From the NCBI GenBank assembly GCA_030142905.1, contig JASJOG010000006.1, positions 4,577,001 to 4,641,000 of the forward strand: a stretch of 64,000 nt of DNA. The letters are read 5' to 3'. Position 1 is the stretch's first letter; each line of letters begins with the position of its first letter. The position numbers and the translations under genes were made by a program. The notes under the pieces were generated by a model. It ran no database searches. It saw only the letters and a list, made by a program, of their open reading frames with translations, and was not told where the DNA came from. The stretch comes from Heliopora coerulea (taxonomy: Eukaryota; Cnidaria; Anthozoa; Scleralcyonacea; Helioporidae). Below, one piece after another: positions 13,501 to 24,600 of the stretch.

Positions 13501-16283
13501 AAGAGAGAAGCTCGATTAAATTTTTTGTATTTTGATAGTAATAGTCAACTAAATGCTAACACTATCTCGATCATTTCTTTATGTCCACTCCCTTTTGTAC
13601 ATTACGTTTACACAACTAGAAACATTTCAGCAAGTTGTTTATTGTTTATTCTGTTTAAAAATTAGGATAACTGGCCAACAGAGATTTTAAGAGATGGTAA
13701 GTGTAACTAACTATATATTCCCTAATGACTTCCAAAGTTTAAACTAGAAGATAATCCCCTTGAGATTTGTTCTTTCATGGACACTAACCGCAACATTCCA
13801 TTTTCTTAGAAAACACTATATCGCATGGGATGAACCCGACTTTTCCTAATGGGCTATGCCTTCCTCCGTCCCAGACATTGTACCTGTTTCATCCTGGTCA
13901 AGCTACTCATGCACCAGACGTCAACTCTCAGTACCATCATTCTTTGTTCCCTTTCGCACATCAGCCACAGGTATGGGTTCATTTTTGTCGTCTTACTGTT
14001 TTACACTAACTAAAGTTCTTCAATTGCAACGATAGCTGAAGCTCTGGGTTAATTCTATGGTCGAATAGTTTAAGGCCTAAAACTACAGAAAACGAACTAT
14101 ATTAGTCGCTACAAAGATGCAATCTGTCGCATAGGGCGCGAAAGGATGGAAAGCAATTTTTTTTTGTATCGATTATGAGAGCGAAAAATGGCGGTGTAAA
14201 AACGAGCCTGAAAGACTAATGTTACCACCATTTCGAATACTCCAAAAGGTGTGCGAGCTTTTCAATCAAACGTGATGAAAACATAGAATAAAGGGGTTTT
14301 TAATCTCGTTTATAAAGTATACTGTGGAAATAGCAAAGTAGAAAGTGTTTCTTGTCATTGTTATCAGAGTATGAATTTTCCTACATTATACAAAGTAACG
14401 TATGTGATGGCGTAAACTATACCATCTTTCTATCCAGTTAAGAAACAAAACTTATAGCCAGACACCTCGCACGCTTTCGAAATTATCTTTTATAAATACG
14501 TCTTGTAAAACCAATTAACATTTTTTCGGCTTGAACGAGGTATAAATCTATTCTTTTGCTATATAACTCTTCATCAACTGATGTGTTTAAAATCGTCGAA
14601 CACAAATCTGATAGCTGGCAATATTTTTTACGAAATTCTGGGTTTGGTGCTATTCACTGATGGTGGAACCAAAGAGATAGAATGACAAATAGGCAGAAAG
14701 ATTGACAAAAAATAAACAGACAGATTGACGGATAGACAGATAGATAAACAGCTAGATAGACAGATGGATTGACAAATTGACAGGTAGATAGTTAGATAGA
14801 GTGACCGGACGTTTGACCGACAGGCATTTGACCGATAGACATTTGGCCGACAGAACATTTCACCGACAGGACATTTGGCCGACAAGACGTTAGGCCGACA
14901 GGACATTTGGCCGAAATTTATTTTCTAAAATAGTGCTTACTGGTGGTGACAAAAGGATCACTCATTTGTTGATCAAAAGGATGACTCATAGGTATTGTTA
15001 TTTTATTATTGTGATTTTCGTATATATATATATATATATGAAAATATAGAGGGCCACGGTTTGGACTTATACGCCGACATCTTTTTGGGCTACGTACGTG
15101 CTATTGCATATAACCTGTAAATATGTGTGAAAGATACAATAAATGTCCTACGTTCATAGTTATTTCAAGGGGTTTGGGGTTAGGGTTAGGGGTTAGGGGT
15201 TAGGGGTTAGGGGTTAGGGGTTAGGGTTAGGGGTTAGGGTTAGGGTTAGGGGTTAGGGGTTAGGGGTTAGGGGTTAGGGTTAGAGGTTAGGGTTTAAGTG
15301 TCCTGTCGTCCAAATGTCTTGTCGGTGAAATGTCCTGTCGGCCAAACGTCTTGTCGGCCAAATGTCCGTTGGCCAAATGTCTGTCGGCCAAACGTCCGCC
15401 CACCGTTAGACAGATTGATAGATAGACAAATTGATGTAGCTAGGTAGACAGATAAATTTACAAGATTATTGACTGAGGAAAATTTCGAGTGTAAATTTTC
15501 CTCTATCGATAATTTTTTAAGTTTAACTGGGAATCAAGTGCAAAGGCCATAATGTTCTTAGATAGACAGATATATAGACCGATTGGCGGATAGATGGGCA
15601 GGCAGGCAGACAGACAGACAGATAGATACGCTGACAGATAGACTGACAGATAAACAGAAAGACAGACAAGTAGATAGGTAGATAGGTAGATAGGTAGATA
15701 GGTAGATAGATGGCCAGCCGGATAGGTAGAGATAAAAATAAATCACATGAGATGACATGAGAAATACTCACATCCTTTAAAATTGCATTTGATCACCCGC
15801 GTGGATCCGATAAGTCTTTATTTGTGCAGATTATCAGTTACTGTTGATTATCAAGTTACTTTATGCATGTAGATTATCAGTTTATTTACCGTATCAGTTT
15901 CTATTGATAGTTATTTTCTGTGAATCATCTTTTTCTCTCCGTTATCAGCTATTTGTAGGTTATAAATTAGTGTAGTTTCTAACGAAATTAACAATCAATA
16001 TAAACTGATAACACTAAGTAAATGGTGAGATTTAGGAACATTTAGGCATCTGAAGGATAATAACGTCCTGCCTCGTGTCACATTCCAACAGAATGTTTAT
16101 GTTTTTAATTTTTTTTCTAAAATTATTTAGTCGCAAAATTACGATAAAGACGCTTTGGTTATGTCTTACGGCACAGATAACCCTGGTGCCGTTACTGGAG
16201 TCGTTGGTCTAATGTTCCGTAAGCACCCATCTCCAGCTGATAAGCAACTTGCTCATGCTGTTCACTTAATTCGTTTATGCTGA
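4561..16283 (+). CDS. boll: Boule/DAZ-family RNA-binding protein (eight coding exons, 210 aa)
   Basis: Coding exons: 4561-4563, 4674-4754, 5140-5231, 9983-10037, 10848-10904, 13666-13696, 13810-13970 and 16131-16283 (stop TGA 16281). All introns are GT-AG and the frame carries through for 633 nt. An RRM spans residues 18-96: RNP2 is IFVGGI in exon 2, RNP1 is KGYGFITF across the exon 3/4 joint, and the last strand ends KLKIAPAVRKL, matching the Boule KLNIGPAIRKQ block. The tail is rich in Pro, His and Gln (exon 7) and ends with a 50-residue exon I cannot match. DAZ-family proteins bind mRNA 3' UTRs and act in germ-cell translation and meiosis. That role is family knowledge, as is the expectation of one Boule gene in non-vertebrates. 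The first coding exon holds only the ATG. The last two exons are less certain than the RRM. Confidence 0.92.
5455..9982. other. Intron 3 of the Boule-like gene
   Basis: No further exon of the gene is needed here, because exon 3 joins exon 4 in frame. The 5455-5900 part starts TAGCCTGCGAAGCAGG and looks like a degraded repeat. Around 6895-6970 is a G/C-rich block of the type seen in the MITE at 3833. Around 8130-8360 TTTCCCTCA blocks recur, and 9455-9560 holds a degraded piece of the GGGGCATTTG hAT family. The rest is AT-rich and shows nothing I recognise. Confidence 0.5.
10139..10336. repeat. Fold-back repeat in Boule intron 4
   Basis: The left arm (10139-10214) and right arm (10258-10336) are inverted copies of about 76 bp with few mismatches. 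A second partial copy of the inner motif ATGAGTCAATAACAAGACGA lies in the loop (about 10223-10242). A one-armed relative is at 35774-35825 in the PIP4K gene, and a diverged fold-back of the same design is at 44772-44893. This looks like a MITE family with arms making up most of the element. Confidence 0.8.
10905..13665. other. Intron 5 of the Boule-like gene
   Basis: It holds the CACTA-like MITE at 12053-12400. A block at about 11910-11975 reiterates GACCTTGACC-like words. The remainder is AT-rich without visible coding potential. Confidence 0.5.
12053..12400. mobile_element. CACTA (EnSpm)-like MITE, 348 bp
   Basis: It starts CACTGCAAAAT and ends, in inverted orientation, CACTGCAAAAAATAAG. 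TG dinucleotides flank it (12051-12052 and 12401-12402), which fits a 2-bp target duplication. The interior is packed with copies of TTAAGAAA and CAAGAAAAT in both orientations, like the subterminal repeats of CACTA elements. Animal EnSpm elements often begin CACTG. There is no transposase, so it would be non-autonomous. Confidence 0.7.
14690..14800. repeat. GATA/GACA simple repeat, left block
   Basis: Degenerate tetranucleotide DNA built of GATAGACAGA units. It continues on the other side of the MITE at 14801-15404, showing that the MITE landed inside a microsatellite. The open frame on its minus strand, rich in Ser, Leu and Ile, is a by-product of the repeat. Confidence 0.85.
14801..15404. 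mobile_element. MITE with internal telomere-like array
   Basis: The left end GTGACCGGACGTTTGACC is an inverted copy of the right end (reverse complement GGTGGGCGGACGTTTGGCC). The flanks are a probable 10-bp duplication with one mismatch, GTTAGATAGA (14791-14800) and GTTAGACAGA (15405-15414). Inside each end are about five tandem units of GGCCGACAGGACATTT type, inverted relative to each other. The middle holds a short TA tract (15019-15040) and the telomere-like array at 15174-15295. No coding capacity is seen. Confidence 0.75.
15174..15295 (+). repeat. Interstitial telomere-like repeat, (TTAGGG/TTAGGGG)n
   Basis: About 18 units of GGGGTTAGGG type, mixing TTAGGG and TTAGGGG, run uninterrupted on the plus strand. 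TTAGGG is the usual metazoan telomere unit. Here it is internal to a MITE and flanked on both sides by unique gene introns, so it is not a chromosome end. Confidence 0.92.
15545..15735. repeat. GATA/GACA/GGTA simple repeat, right block
   Basis: A second block of degenerate GATAGACAGA repeat passing into (GATAGGTA)n. It lies 140 bp right of the MITE and is probably part of the same original microsatellite. It generates two overlapping Ser/Leu/Tyr-rich open frames on the minus strand that are not genes. Confidence 0.85.
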
Positions 16284-18611
16284 TCTGCGTACTGGTGGCT
16301 AAGAGGAAGTTGTTGACTGACTTTGATGAACTAATTTTTTTTTGTTTTCCGATCTTCCAATCAGCATCTTCGGTTGATATTACCTGTGAATTTATTTTGC
16401 TTATCTCAGTTTTTCTATTCAGATATTGTGAATCGCAGGGAAAGTAATAATAATAATAATGGCCTTATTATGATTAGTAGTTCATCCACGACGTGGCTCT
16501 TCGCCTACTAATTACAAAATTAATACATAAAAAAAAAAGAAAAAGAAAAAAAAAGTGCCTCACAGGGCTGGCCTGTCTCTCACTCATGCAGCCCATTTAC
16601 TGCGAAACTCATTTGTCATTATCTTTATATAGTGAATTTTATTTTTCAATACTAAGTTATCTCTTTTTCCTGTATCCGTCGTTAAATAGCCTTCATTTAC
16701 AAACTGACCCTTCAACCTTTCAGCGCTTCTCATCAAAGAAGAGCAATTCCATTTTGCAGAATAGGCCCAATATCAAGTGATCTTTCAAGGGTGGCACTAA
16801 TCTAATGTATAAGCATTAAAGATCTTATCTCTGTGTATATGTGGAGACGGTCGCCCCGTAGCCTCATTGCCGACTTACTGCTTCTCCTCGGCATTTAACA
16901 TGTCTCCTTCACCGAACTATTTTTAATTTTTAGAAATATGCTTTTATTTAATTTTAGAAATATAAGTATATATATTTTATAAATGAGCGTAACATAAAAG
17001 TAAGTGTCCGCCAGTGTCAAAACGCGAAACAAAGCTACAACTTAATTTGAAGAATAATTTATTTCAAGACAAGCATTGAAACATCGCCATCATCGCTTTG
17101 TCTTGCATTTTGTGATGGGGACTTGTTTTGATATTACGTTTTAGATTCCCTCCTGATTCTTCATTCAGTAGCAAAAATATTACGCGTAAGTCAATACCAT
17201 TATCACTTCGGATCCTTTTGTTCTTTGAGGATGTTTAAACGAGAAATTTCATTCCTTATCCAAGTGGAAAATTTTGCATTAGTCAACTAAATTTTTCCTT
17301 CGAATTTTAGAGGACAAGTACTTTCTTTGGACCAAATTTACCATATAAATACACCTTTTGCTTTATTACCAGAAAATATACCACACCTTTTGCTGTTCAT
17401 TACCAGAAAATATGCCATCATTAACGCCAGCCTCAAACTCATTAGCGCAAAAATACATTCATTAGCGTAGGTACACAACCATTTGCACACCTCGCTTCTC
17501 GAGATTCGGTGCAACGACGGTAACGTGTCTTGGACATCCGACCAGGTACGGCCCTGACCCTGCCAGAACGTAAACGATTACGTTCGGTTCGGTTCGCTTG
17601 GTAGATTATTGATTTTGACCAATAATGTGCATCCGTGGTTGACTTTTCGAAACGCGGATTATGTAAAGTGGAGTTTCATTCTGTCCATACCTTGAACAAC
17701 CAAACTTAATTTAATCAAGTGAAGAGCATGCCATCCTCCTAAATGTGCTATTCCAACGATAGAATTAAGGTTGGGTGATTCAAAGCATGGACTGACAGCA
17801 GTGCCTTTTTTAAGGAATTTTCACTGGGAGGGCAAAAGTAAAATTGCTCTGAAATATGGGATGTCAAATTTGCTTCTAGCGTAGCCCGTCCACCTGAGTG
17901 GTGCGAGTTGGGGAGGTTAGGAATGTGTGGGGGGAAAAATTTTTGAAATGGGCTACTGGGGGAGACGAATTTTTCTTTTTATATGTCAGTTTGAGGTGCG
18001 TTTTGATGTGTTTTCAGTTTAAAATCTGCAGAAAAAAAAGTGAAAAACACATTTTGGAGAAATGTGTAATCAAACTGATTTAGCGAGTGCGGCATGGAGA
18101 GAAGCGGGAAAAAATTCAAAAATTATTCGTGAAAAAGATCACACTTCGGTGATATAAACGCACTCATGAGATACGGTTTGATTTTCTCAGGCTAATTCAT
18201 ACAATAAATTTTTCTTTTTGAATGAATAGAACTGATCGATCAACATTCTTCAGCAAATCAGAATTTAAGAAAATTTTCCCTTTACTTGCCAACTTGGAAA
18301 ATTAAACAGCAAATAATTTTCCCGATTCCCAGGGGCAGAAATACGGTGGCTAGGGGGGCAAATCCGATCATTGAGAGGGCATTTGTCCCCCCAGATATAT
18401 AGTTAAAAAAGGCCCTGACTGACAGGTTCGTTCACGCACTGGTAACTATCCGCGCTGAGTCAGGCTTCGTATTTCCGGAGTTTCGCATGGGAAGAAAATT
18501 AGACCGGCGCAGTCTCTTGGTCAGCGGTGAAATGTGCTGAACTGAGAAAGCAAGAAGAAATAATAAATGGCAGGTACAATAACAGTGTTCGTACCGATCT
18601 ATCGCTAGAAA
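16284..18611. other. Intergenic space between Boule-like and PIP4K genes
   Basis: The Boule 3' UTR should begin here. A possible ATTAAA polyadenylation signal lies near 16814, and a T-rich tract at 16337. The 18340-18420 stretch ends AGTTAAAAAAGGCCCTG and is one end of the hAT MITE family found whole at 58684. The PIP4K promoter must lie near the right end, but no clear core element is visible. Confidence 0.5.
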
Positions 18612-21600
18612 ATGTCTTCACTTAAAAAGAATCCAACTCTTAAACTCACAAAAAGAAAGTTTAAAGCTAAAAGCCAAAAAGTAAAGCTTTTCCGATCAAA
18701 TGATCCTCTTTTTAGTGTCTTTATGTGGGGCTTGAATCACACGGTAAGTGCTAATCTGTAGTAGCTATGATTTTGACAAAGGATTAGATTACGAAAATCG
18801 TGCGGGTTTTTTAGATTAACGAACTCGCACCGGTCCAGGTTCCTGCTATGCTCTTACCCGATGACTTCAAAGCATACTCCAAGATTCGAGTGGATAACCA
18901 TCTTTTTAATAGGTATGTTTTTAGCTGATGTTTTCAAACACTTGGTACCTTCGCAGACTGAACTCAAGATAGAAGAGTCGGGAGGCAGAGTGTTTATTTG
19001 TCGTTTAACGCATGATAGTAAATATTTTTACGACCATTCAGTATTTCGTTGAAATTCTGTACTGAATGCAAGCTACAGAAGAACCAAATCAGTGAATAAC
19101 GACGATACCGAAAACGTGTAGTGAACATTAGTCAGGTGTCGACCATGCTGTAATCCTAATTTATTCTTATTTGATGCTTAGACCTTGATGTTGTACCTGA
19201 CAGTCCAGTTTGCTGTCACATGTTGAGGCCTTTTAATATTGGTTGTGGAGGTCACCATGTGTTTATCTAGCCAAGAACGGCATACTCTATCTTGAGCAAG
19301 GTGTCCTTTCTGTCTCCGAGTTTATACACAGTACCGTATAAAGCGCTGTCGCCAGTGCGATTTCTTGTTTTGTTGATTAGAGGAGTAATGAACGTGATCT
19401 ACGGTGGAAATGTTTGAGAATAAAGCCCTTTCCTGGTTTTTTATCATAGAAAATGTCAGCAAACATTCAAGGTAAAAAAAAAACACGGAACGCGAGAGTA
19501 TTGAGCAGATTTTGAGGAGATGTTTACAAGATTTGGACCGTGTTTTCAATTATTGATGCCACTTGCCGCTTTTGAGTATATGTAAAAGGGAACTGCACTC
19601 AAACGCTTATGACTTTGTTTACTAATTCGCTTCGCTTCCTGTTCTCTCCAGATTATCTCGTTTGAATTAACTTCAGACGAACTGAAAAATCAATGAACTC
19701 GTATAATACAGTCGAGGTTTTATCAAATTTTATCGCGATTTTGAAAGAGGTCCAGTTCTTAATTTGGTCAGTCGTTACTTTCAAGAACAGCAGCTGGTGT
19801 TACAATGATTGTGGGAAGATTTCCCATGCAGTCTGTTTTTAAAGAAAGTTTAGCTAAACTTGATCAACCAATGCTTCGTGCAAATAAACAAGTGCAACTA
19901 AGTAACAGTAACAGTAGCAAACATGTTACAATCCCCATTTTTTCCAAAGTAAACGTGCTCCAAACATATCATAGATTACCTAATTATTAACAAGTAGCCA
20001 AAACAAAATGTACTGCATTAGAGAGGAATAATTTCTCTTCAAATGATTGAAATTTTTGTTAATATTTAGATTAATCAACTCGAGTCATGCCTTGATAAAT
20101 AAAAAAGTAGATGTAAACTTCTGAAGATTGAAATTAAACTTCAAACTAGTGGTTCTAATGTAGATAGATGTAGAAAAGAGCATAAACTGTCTGTTTACTT
20201 TCACTGTAGTTTTGAATTCGCCCACAACCTTGTCTGCAATGATGAAAGTCACCAGTGATAGAATGTTTTCTCACTTTAGTTTATATTAGTTTACCAAACC
20301 TGTCAACAGCAGCTGTGGTTAAAATTTAAATCTGTTAATGCATTTTATTTACATGTACTGTGATCATCTTTTTATAAATGCACCAGATCTTAAACATCAT
20401 ATGGTAATATTTCATTGTCTAAGCAAAACTTTTCTTTCCTGCACATTTATCTTGAAACATCATATATATGGTATGTGTAGTTAAACTGATCTGTCTCATA
20501 TTCCTTACACTGACAGTTATGTAATTGACTTTACTTAAAATTTGAGCAGTCATTACCATTCAGTTTTACTAGTATTATATTTCTGATATACCAGAAGTAT
20601 TGTTGTAGAACACATACATTTGGGTAATTCATACTGGGTAACAATTTTGCTTTAACATGTGTTTAAATACTAGGACAAGCATTAGAACAACCAGCTATAA
20701 GCTAATCAATTTTTATACCTGTAGGGCAGCATTCTTTGTATAAACAAACTGTATTGATCATAGATTAGCAGTAGAGTAAGAGAAAGTAGGACATTCCACT
20801 TAATATCAGCATATTGCTTGTACTGAGAACTATCAAACAACATAAGGGAGCCTTTCGGTTTGGTTTACATTTACTTGTTACACAGTACTATACACATGAT
20901 TTACATCCTAGGAAACAATTGGTTGCTGTACAAGTAAAAGGTAATGCAGGAGACTTTGACAAATTTTAAAGAACATGTTTTGGCATGACATATGGTGTGT
21001 TTAGTTAATTAAATGTAAAGATTGCAAGGGTTATATGTCTGGCCAAATCATATCTTTCAAAAGTCTTATTTTTAGCACAATTCTATTGCTTACTAGAAGT
21101 TGTTGAAATACATGGACCTGAAACCTATTACTGCTTCAAATGTATATTTGGTCAAGTTTTCGAAAGCTACATTTCAGCATAATTAATTAGATTTGCAGCA
21201 CCATAAAAGTTACAGTCCAAAAGAAACATGTACAGTTACTGATAAAAAAAACACAGATAACATACATGTAAATCATTTTTGTATGTCTACAAAGTAAGGC
21301 AGCTATCAGATTTTCCATTCATTTATTGTATCCATTTAATCACTGGAATACGAAAGCAATTAAACTAAATGTGCAGATGCTGATTTCACAACTACCCCTT
21401 TTATTTTGTGTAGCAGCTTAACTTTATTGTGTTTTCAAACAATGTTATATATCTGTAATAAAATACAATTAGTTTACAGTTTGTTTTGTGTTTGGGTGAG
21501 ACCAATGTACTTTAATGTTCACTGTGAGGTACAGTACCAATTATACATACAGTCACAACAGTAAAATATGAAAACTCAAGTAAATTCCAGTTCATTGCAT

Positions 21601-24600
21601 GGGATCCTCTAAGGCACTCACATACAGGGTACTTTGATGTGTATCCCTGGCTAAGCTATCAGGTTTGTAAATTTATCTTTTGGTAAACTGGTAAAATAAC
21701 ATCCAGGATCAAAAAGCCATATAGTAGTTGTACATGTATGCAATATAGGTAATATTAAGAAAATACAATCCAAAAGTGATGGTTTCCAATACTTAATACA
21801 GCCAACTTTGTATTCTGTCCATGCTGTGCCAAAGACTATAATTATTTGACTGATATTGATAGCAGACCAACCTTCCATTTTGTAGTAAATTGTCAATTCT
21901 TTTCAAAGTTACATATGGCTTGTATGTCATGCATGAATAATCTACCCTGCAAAAAATGAAATGATGAGGATTTAAAGATATATTGATATGATGAGGGTTA
22001 GGGGATATTAAATTTAAATTAGTTAGCCCAAAAGGTTGAGTGAAGATTTTTTAACTCAAATTGAAATCACATTACTGTGTTTCACAAGTTGGTGCAATTC
22101 ATCTGATCTGTGAATAACAAGGACATTTGACATTTAAACTTATGCTTAAGAGAATGATTATTTTTCACCCTGATTAATCTTAAATCAATTTGTAGTTAGC
22201 AGTTAAGAAATATTTAAAAGTTAATTTTGATTGTATTGAAGTTAAGTGAGCTTGCATTTACTTGTTGGAAAGAAGATTTCCAATGTTACATATCTTCAAA
22301 GTTTTTATTGACCTTTTAAGGAAACTGCAATCTTGAAATTCCTTTACCAAATGAGTTTGTGAGGTGGAACAAGTAAGATTGATTTAAAGTTGCAGTGACT
22401 GAAGTTTTAGGAAATTATTGTAGGAAATCACCCAAAATTTGGCCTGTGCATGCATGTCATACTGCTTTGAGGAACTTGACCAAAAACATTATTATGGTAA
22501 CACTATCATGCTCTACTCCCTGTCTTGTTAAAGAATAATTGTTTTCCTTTCAACCCAAAAACAAAGTAATGAACTACCTCATTTAATAATCCATTAAGGG
22601 GCAGGGATTTTTATGACATTTGATTTTATGTCATGAATTACCTTATTTAACCCATTCAAGGATGGGTTCTTGTCTGGTCTTTTCCAGCATGAAATTGCAC
22701 TGGTTTTAAATTAATATCTAAGAAATCCTAATCATATTGCAACAATGAGTTAAGGTGTGGAAAAGCTGTAAACACAGTTCTTTATCACTTCAAAAGTTCT
22801 GTCAAATAAAGCAAACTTAACATTTGAGTCTTGTGCCATTTAACCGAGAAAAAAGTGGAAAAGAAGGAAGGAAGGCATGGATCAAGAGAGATTGAACAAA
22901 GGAATTTATGAAGGAATGGATTTACCTATTTAGGAAGGGAGATATTTGGGAAGGAAAGAACGAAAATAATTTAAAAAGAAAACGGTTTAAGAAGGTTTAA
23001 GCGATTTTGGGAGGAAGGATTTTGAAGGTTATTTGAAAAGGATAGTTTTTTACGAAGAAAAAGGATTTAGCAAGGAAAATATTTTGGAAGGAGACTGTTC
23101 AGGAAATTTAACAAGGAAGGGATTTACGAAACAAGAAAGAAATTTAGAGATCTAGTAAGCGATTTGGAAAATATGGAAAAGAAAGCTACAATCTTTGACA
23201 AAAGTAGTTGTAATCGTTAACCGCGTTCCTTCCGATTATACGACTGGACCGTGAGAGACGGAAGTTTCAAAGGCGACATACATGTAAATACGGCATGTTT
23301 GACTCAATAACCGAGTTACACTGGAAGATTAACTCAGAAAGATTGAAAAAAGAACGCGGAATAGTAGTCATGAAACACTCGAAAACGTCGAAAGGTTTAG
23401 TGAATGCTTTGTCAGTGTGGAGAGTATTTTATTTTATTTTATTTAAGGGATGATCCGTTTTCCGCCATACTTTTCCTTGGAGAATAAATGTAACTGTTAC
23501 GTCGGTATTTCAGGCGATAATTCAGAAACTCTGCAGTCTGTGTAACGTCCGTCCGGAGAAATCGCCCTTTTGTTTACGTGGAAAAAGAAAAATAATCACA
23601 TAATAATAAATTATGATGGAATTAAAAATGTATGGATAGGTTATCTAAATGACCCTCAATTTTAGGAAAAAGCTATATTGAATCAAAAACTTCTTTTTAG
23701 GAATGGATAAAACTCTTTCTTTGTAAATTTTTATTGTTGGTTCTAGTTCACCAGTATGAGTAATGCTAATATGGTGTTTTTTTCTTTTTCTTTCGTTCTT
23801 TTTCTTTTAACAGAGAGAAGTTTCCTTCTCATTACAAATTTAAAGAGTATTGTCCTCTAGTTTTTAAAAAACTGAGAGAGCAATTTAATGTTGATGACCA
23901 GGCTTATGGAGTAAGTACGTAACAGTTTGAAGTTTTCCCAGAGCACGGTCAGGTTTATCTCGCTGTAAAATGACAAAAGAAGAGAAATTACCCCTGTAAA
24001 AACCATTACCCACCGACAATTTCAAAAAAATAAGGAATAAAACGTATTCCGAAAAAGATCATCTTGTAAAACCCAAAATTCGAGTTAAGTATACAAGAAT
24101 AAACGTAATAACAATAATATTTTGACTTTGTTGCAAGTCATTATCAAACCAATACTTGTATTCCATACTGTCTATCTTAAAATCGCGTGGCAAGGTGAAG
24201 AGTAGAAATTTCGAGAGTAACTATGTCTGCATCATGGTTAATTTGCATGAACACTGAGCTTAGGATTCTTAAGGTTTTTAATCTGAAAGCCCCATTGTTT
24301 TCATGGAAACGAGCCGTGGTTACGGTAAATCTTACTAACGGCTTTTACTTCATTACTCTACTCTCAATTAAAAATTGAAAATTAAAAATTAAAAATTGAA
24401 ATATTACTAGTGAGATATGAATCAAAGTTACTGGAGAAGAATAGTTTTAGAGGAACATTGATGTCGATAAGTAAATACAAACCACCGTAACATTTTCTCC
24501 TCTAGCAACTACTGTGAGTTTAACGAGATAAATCATCTTCTGGAGTACTTGAAGGTACTTTGCAACTGGAGAAAATGGGGAGACAAAAGACCAGTCACAT

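Noticed and set aside
14628..14906. Ser/Leu/Ile-rich minus-strand open frames here and at 15523-15771
   Set aside because: They are translations of GATA/GACA simple repeat.
15174..15295. Telomere-like array as a chromosome end
   Set aside because: Boule exons lie on both sides and the array is inside a MITE, so it is interstitial.
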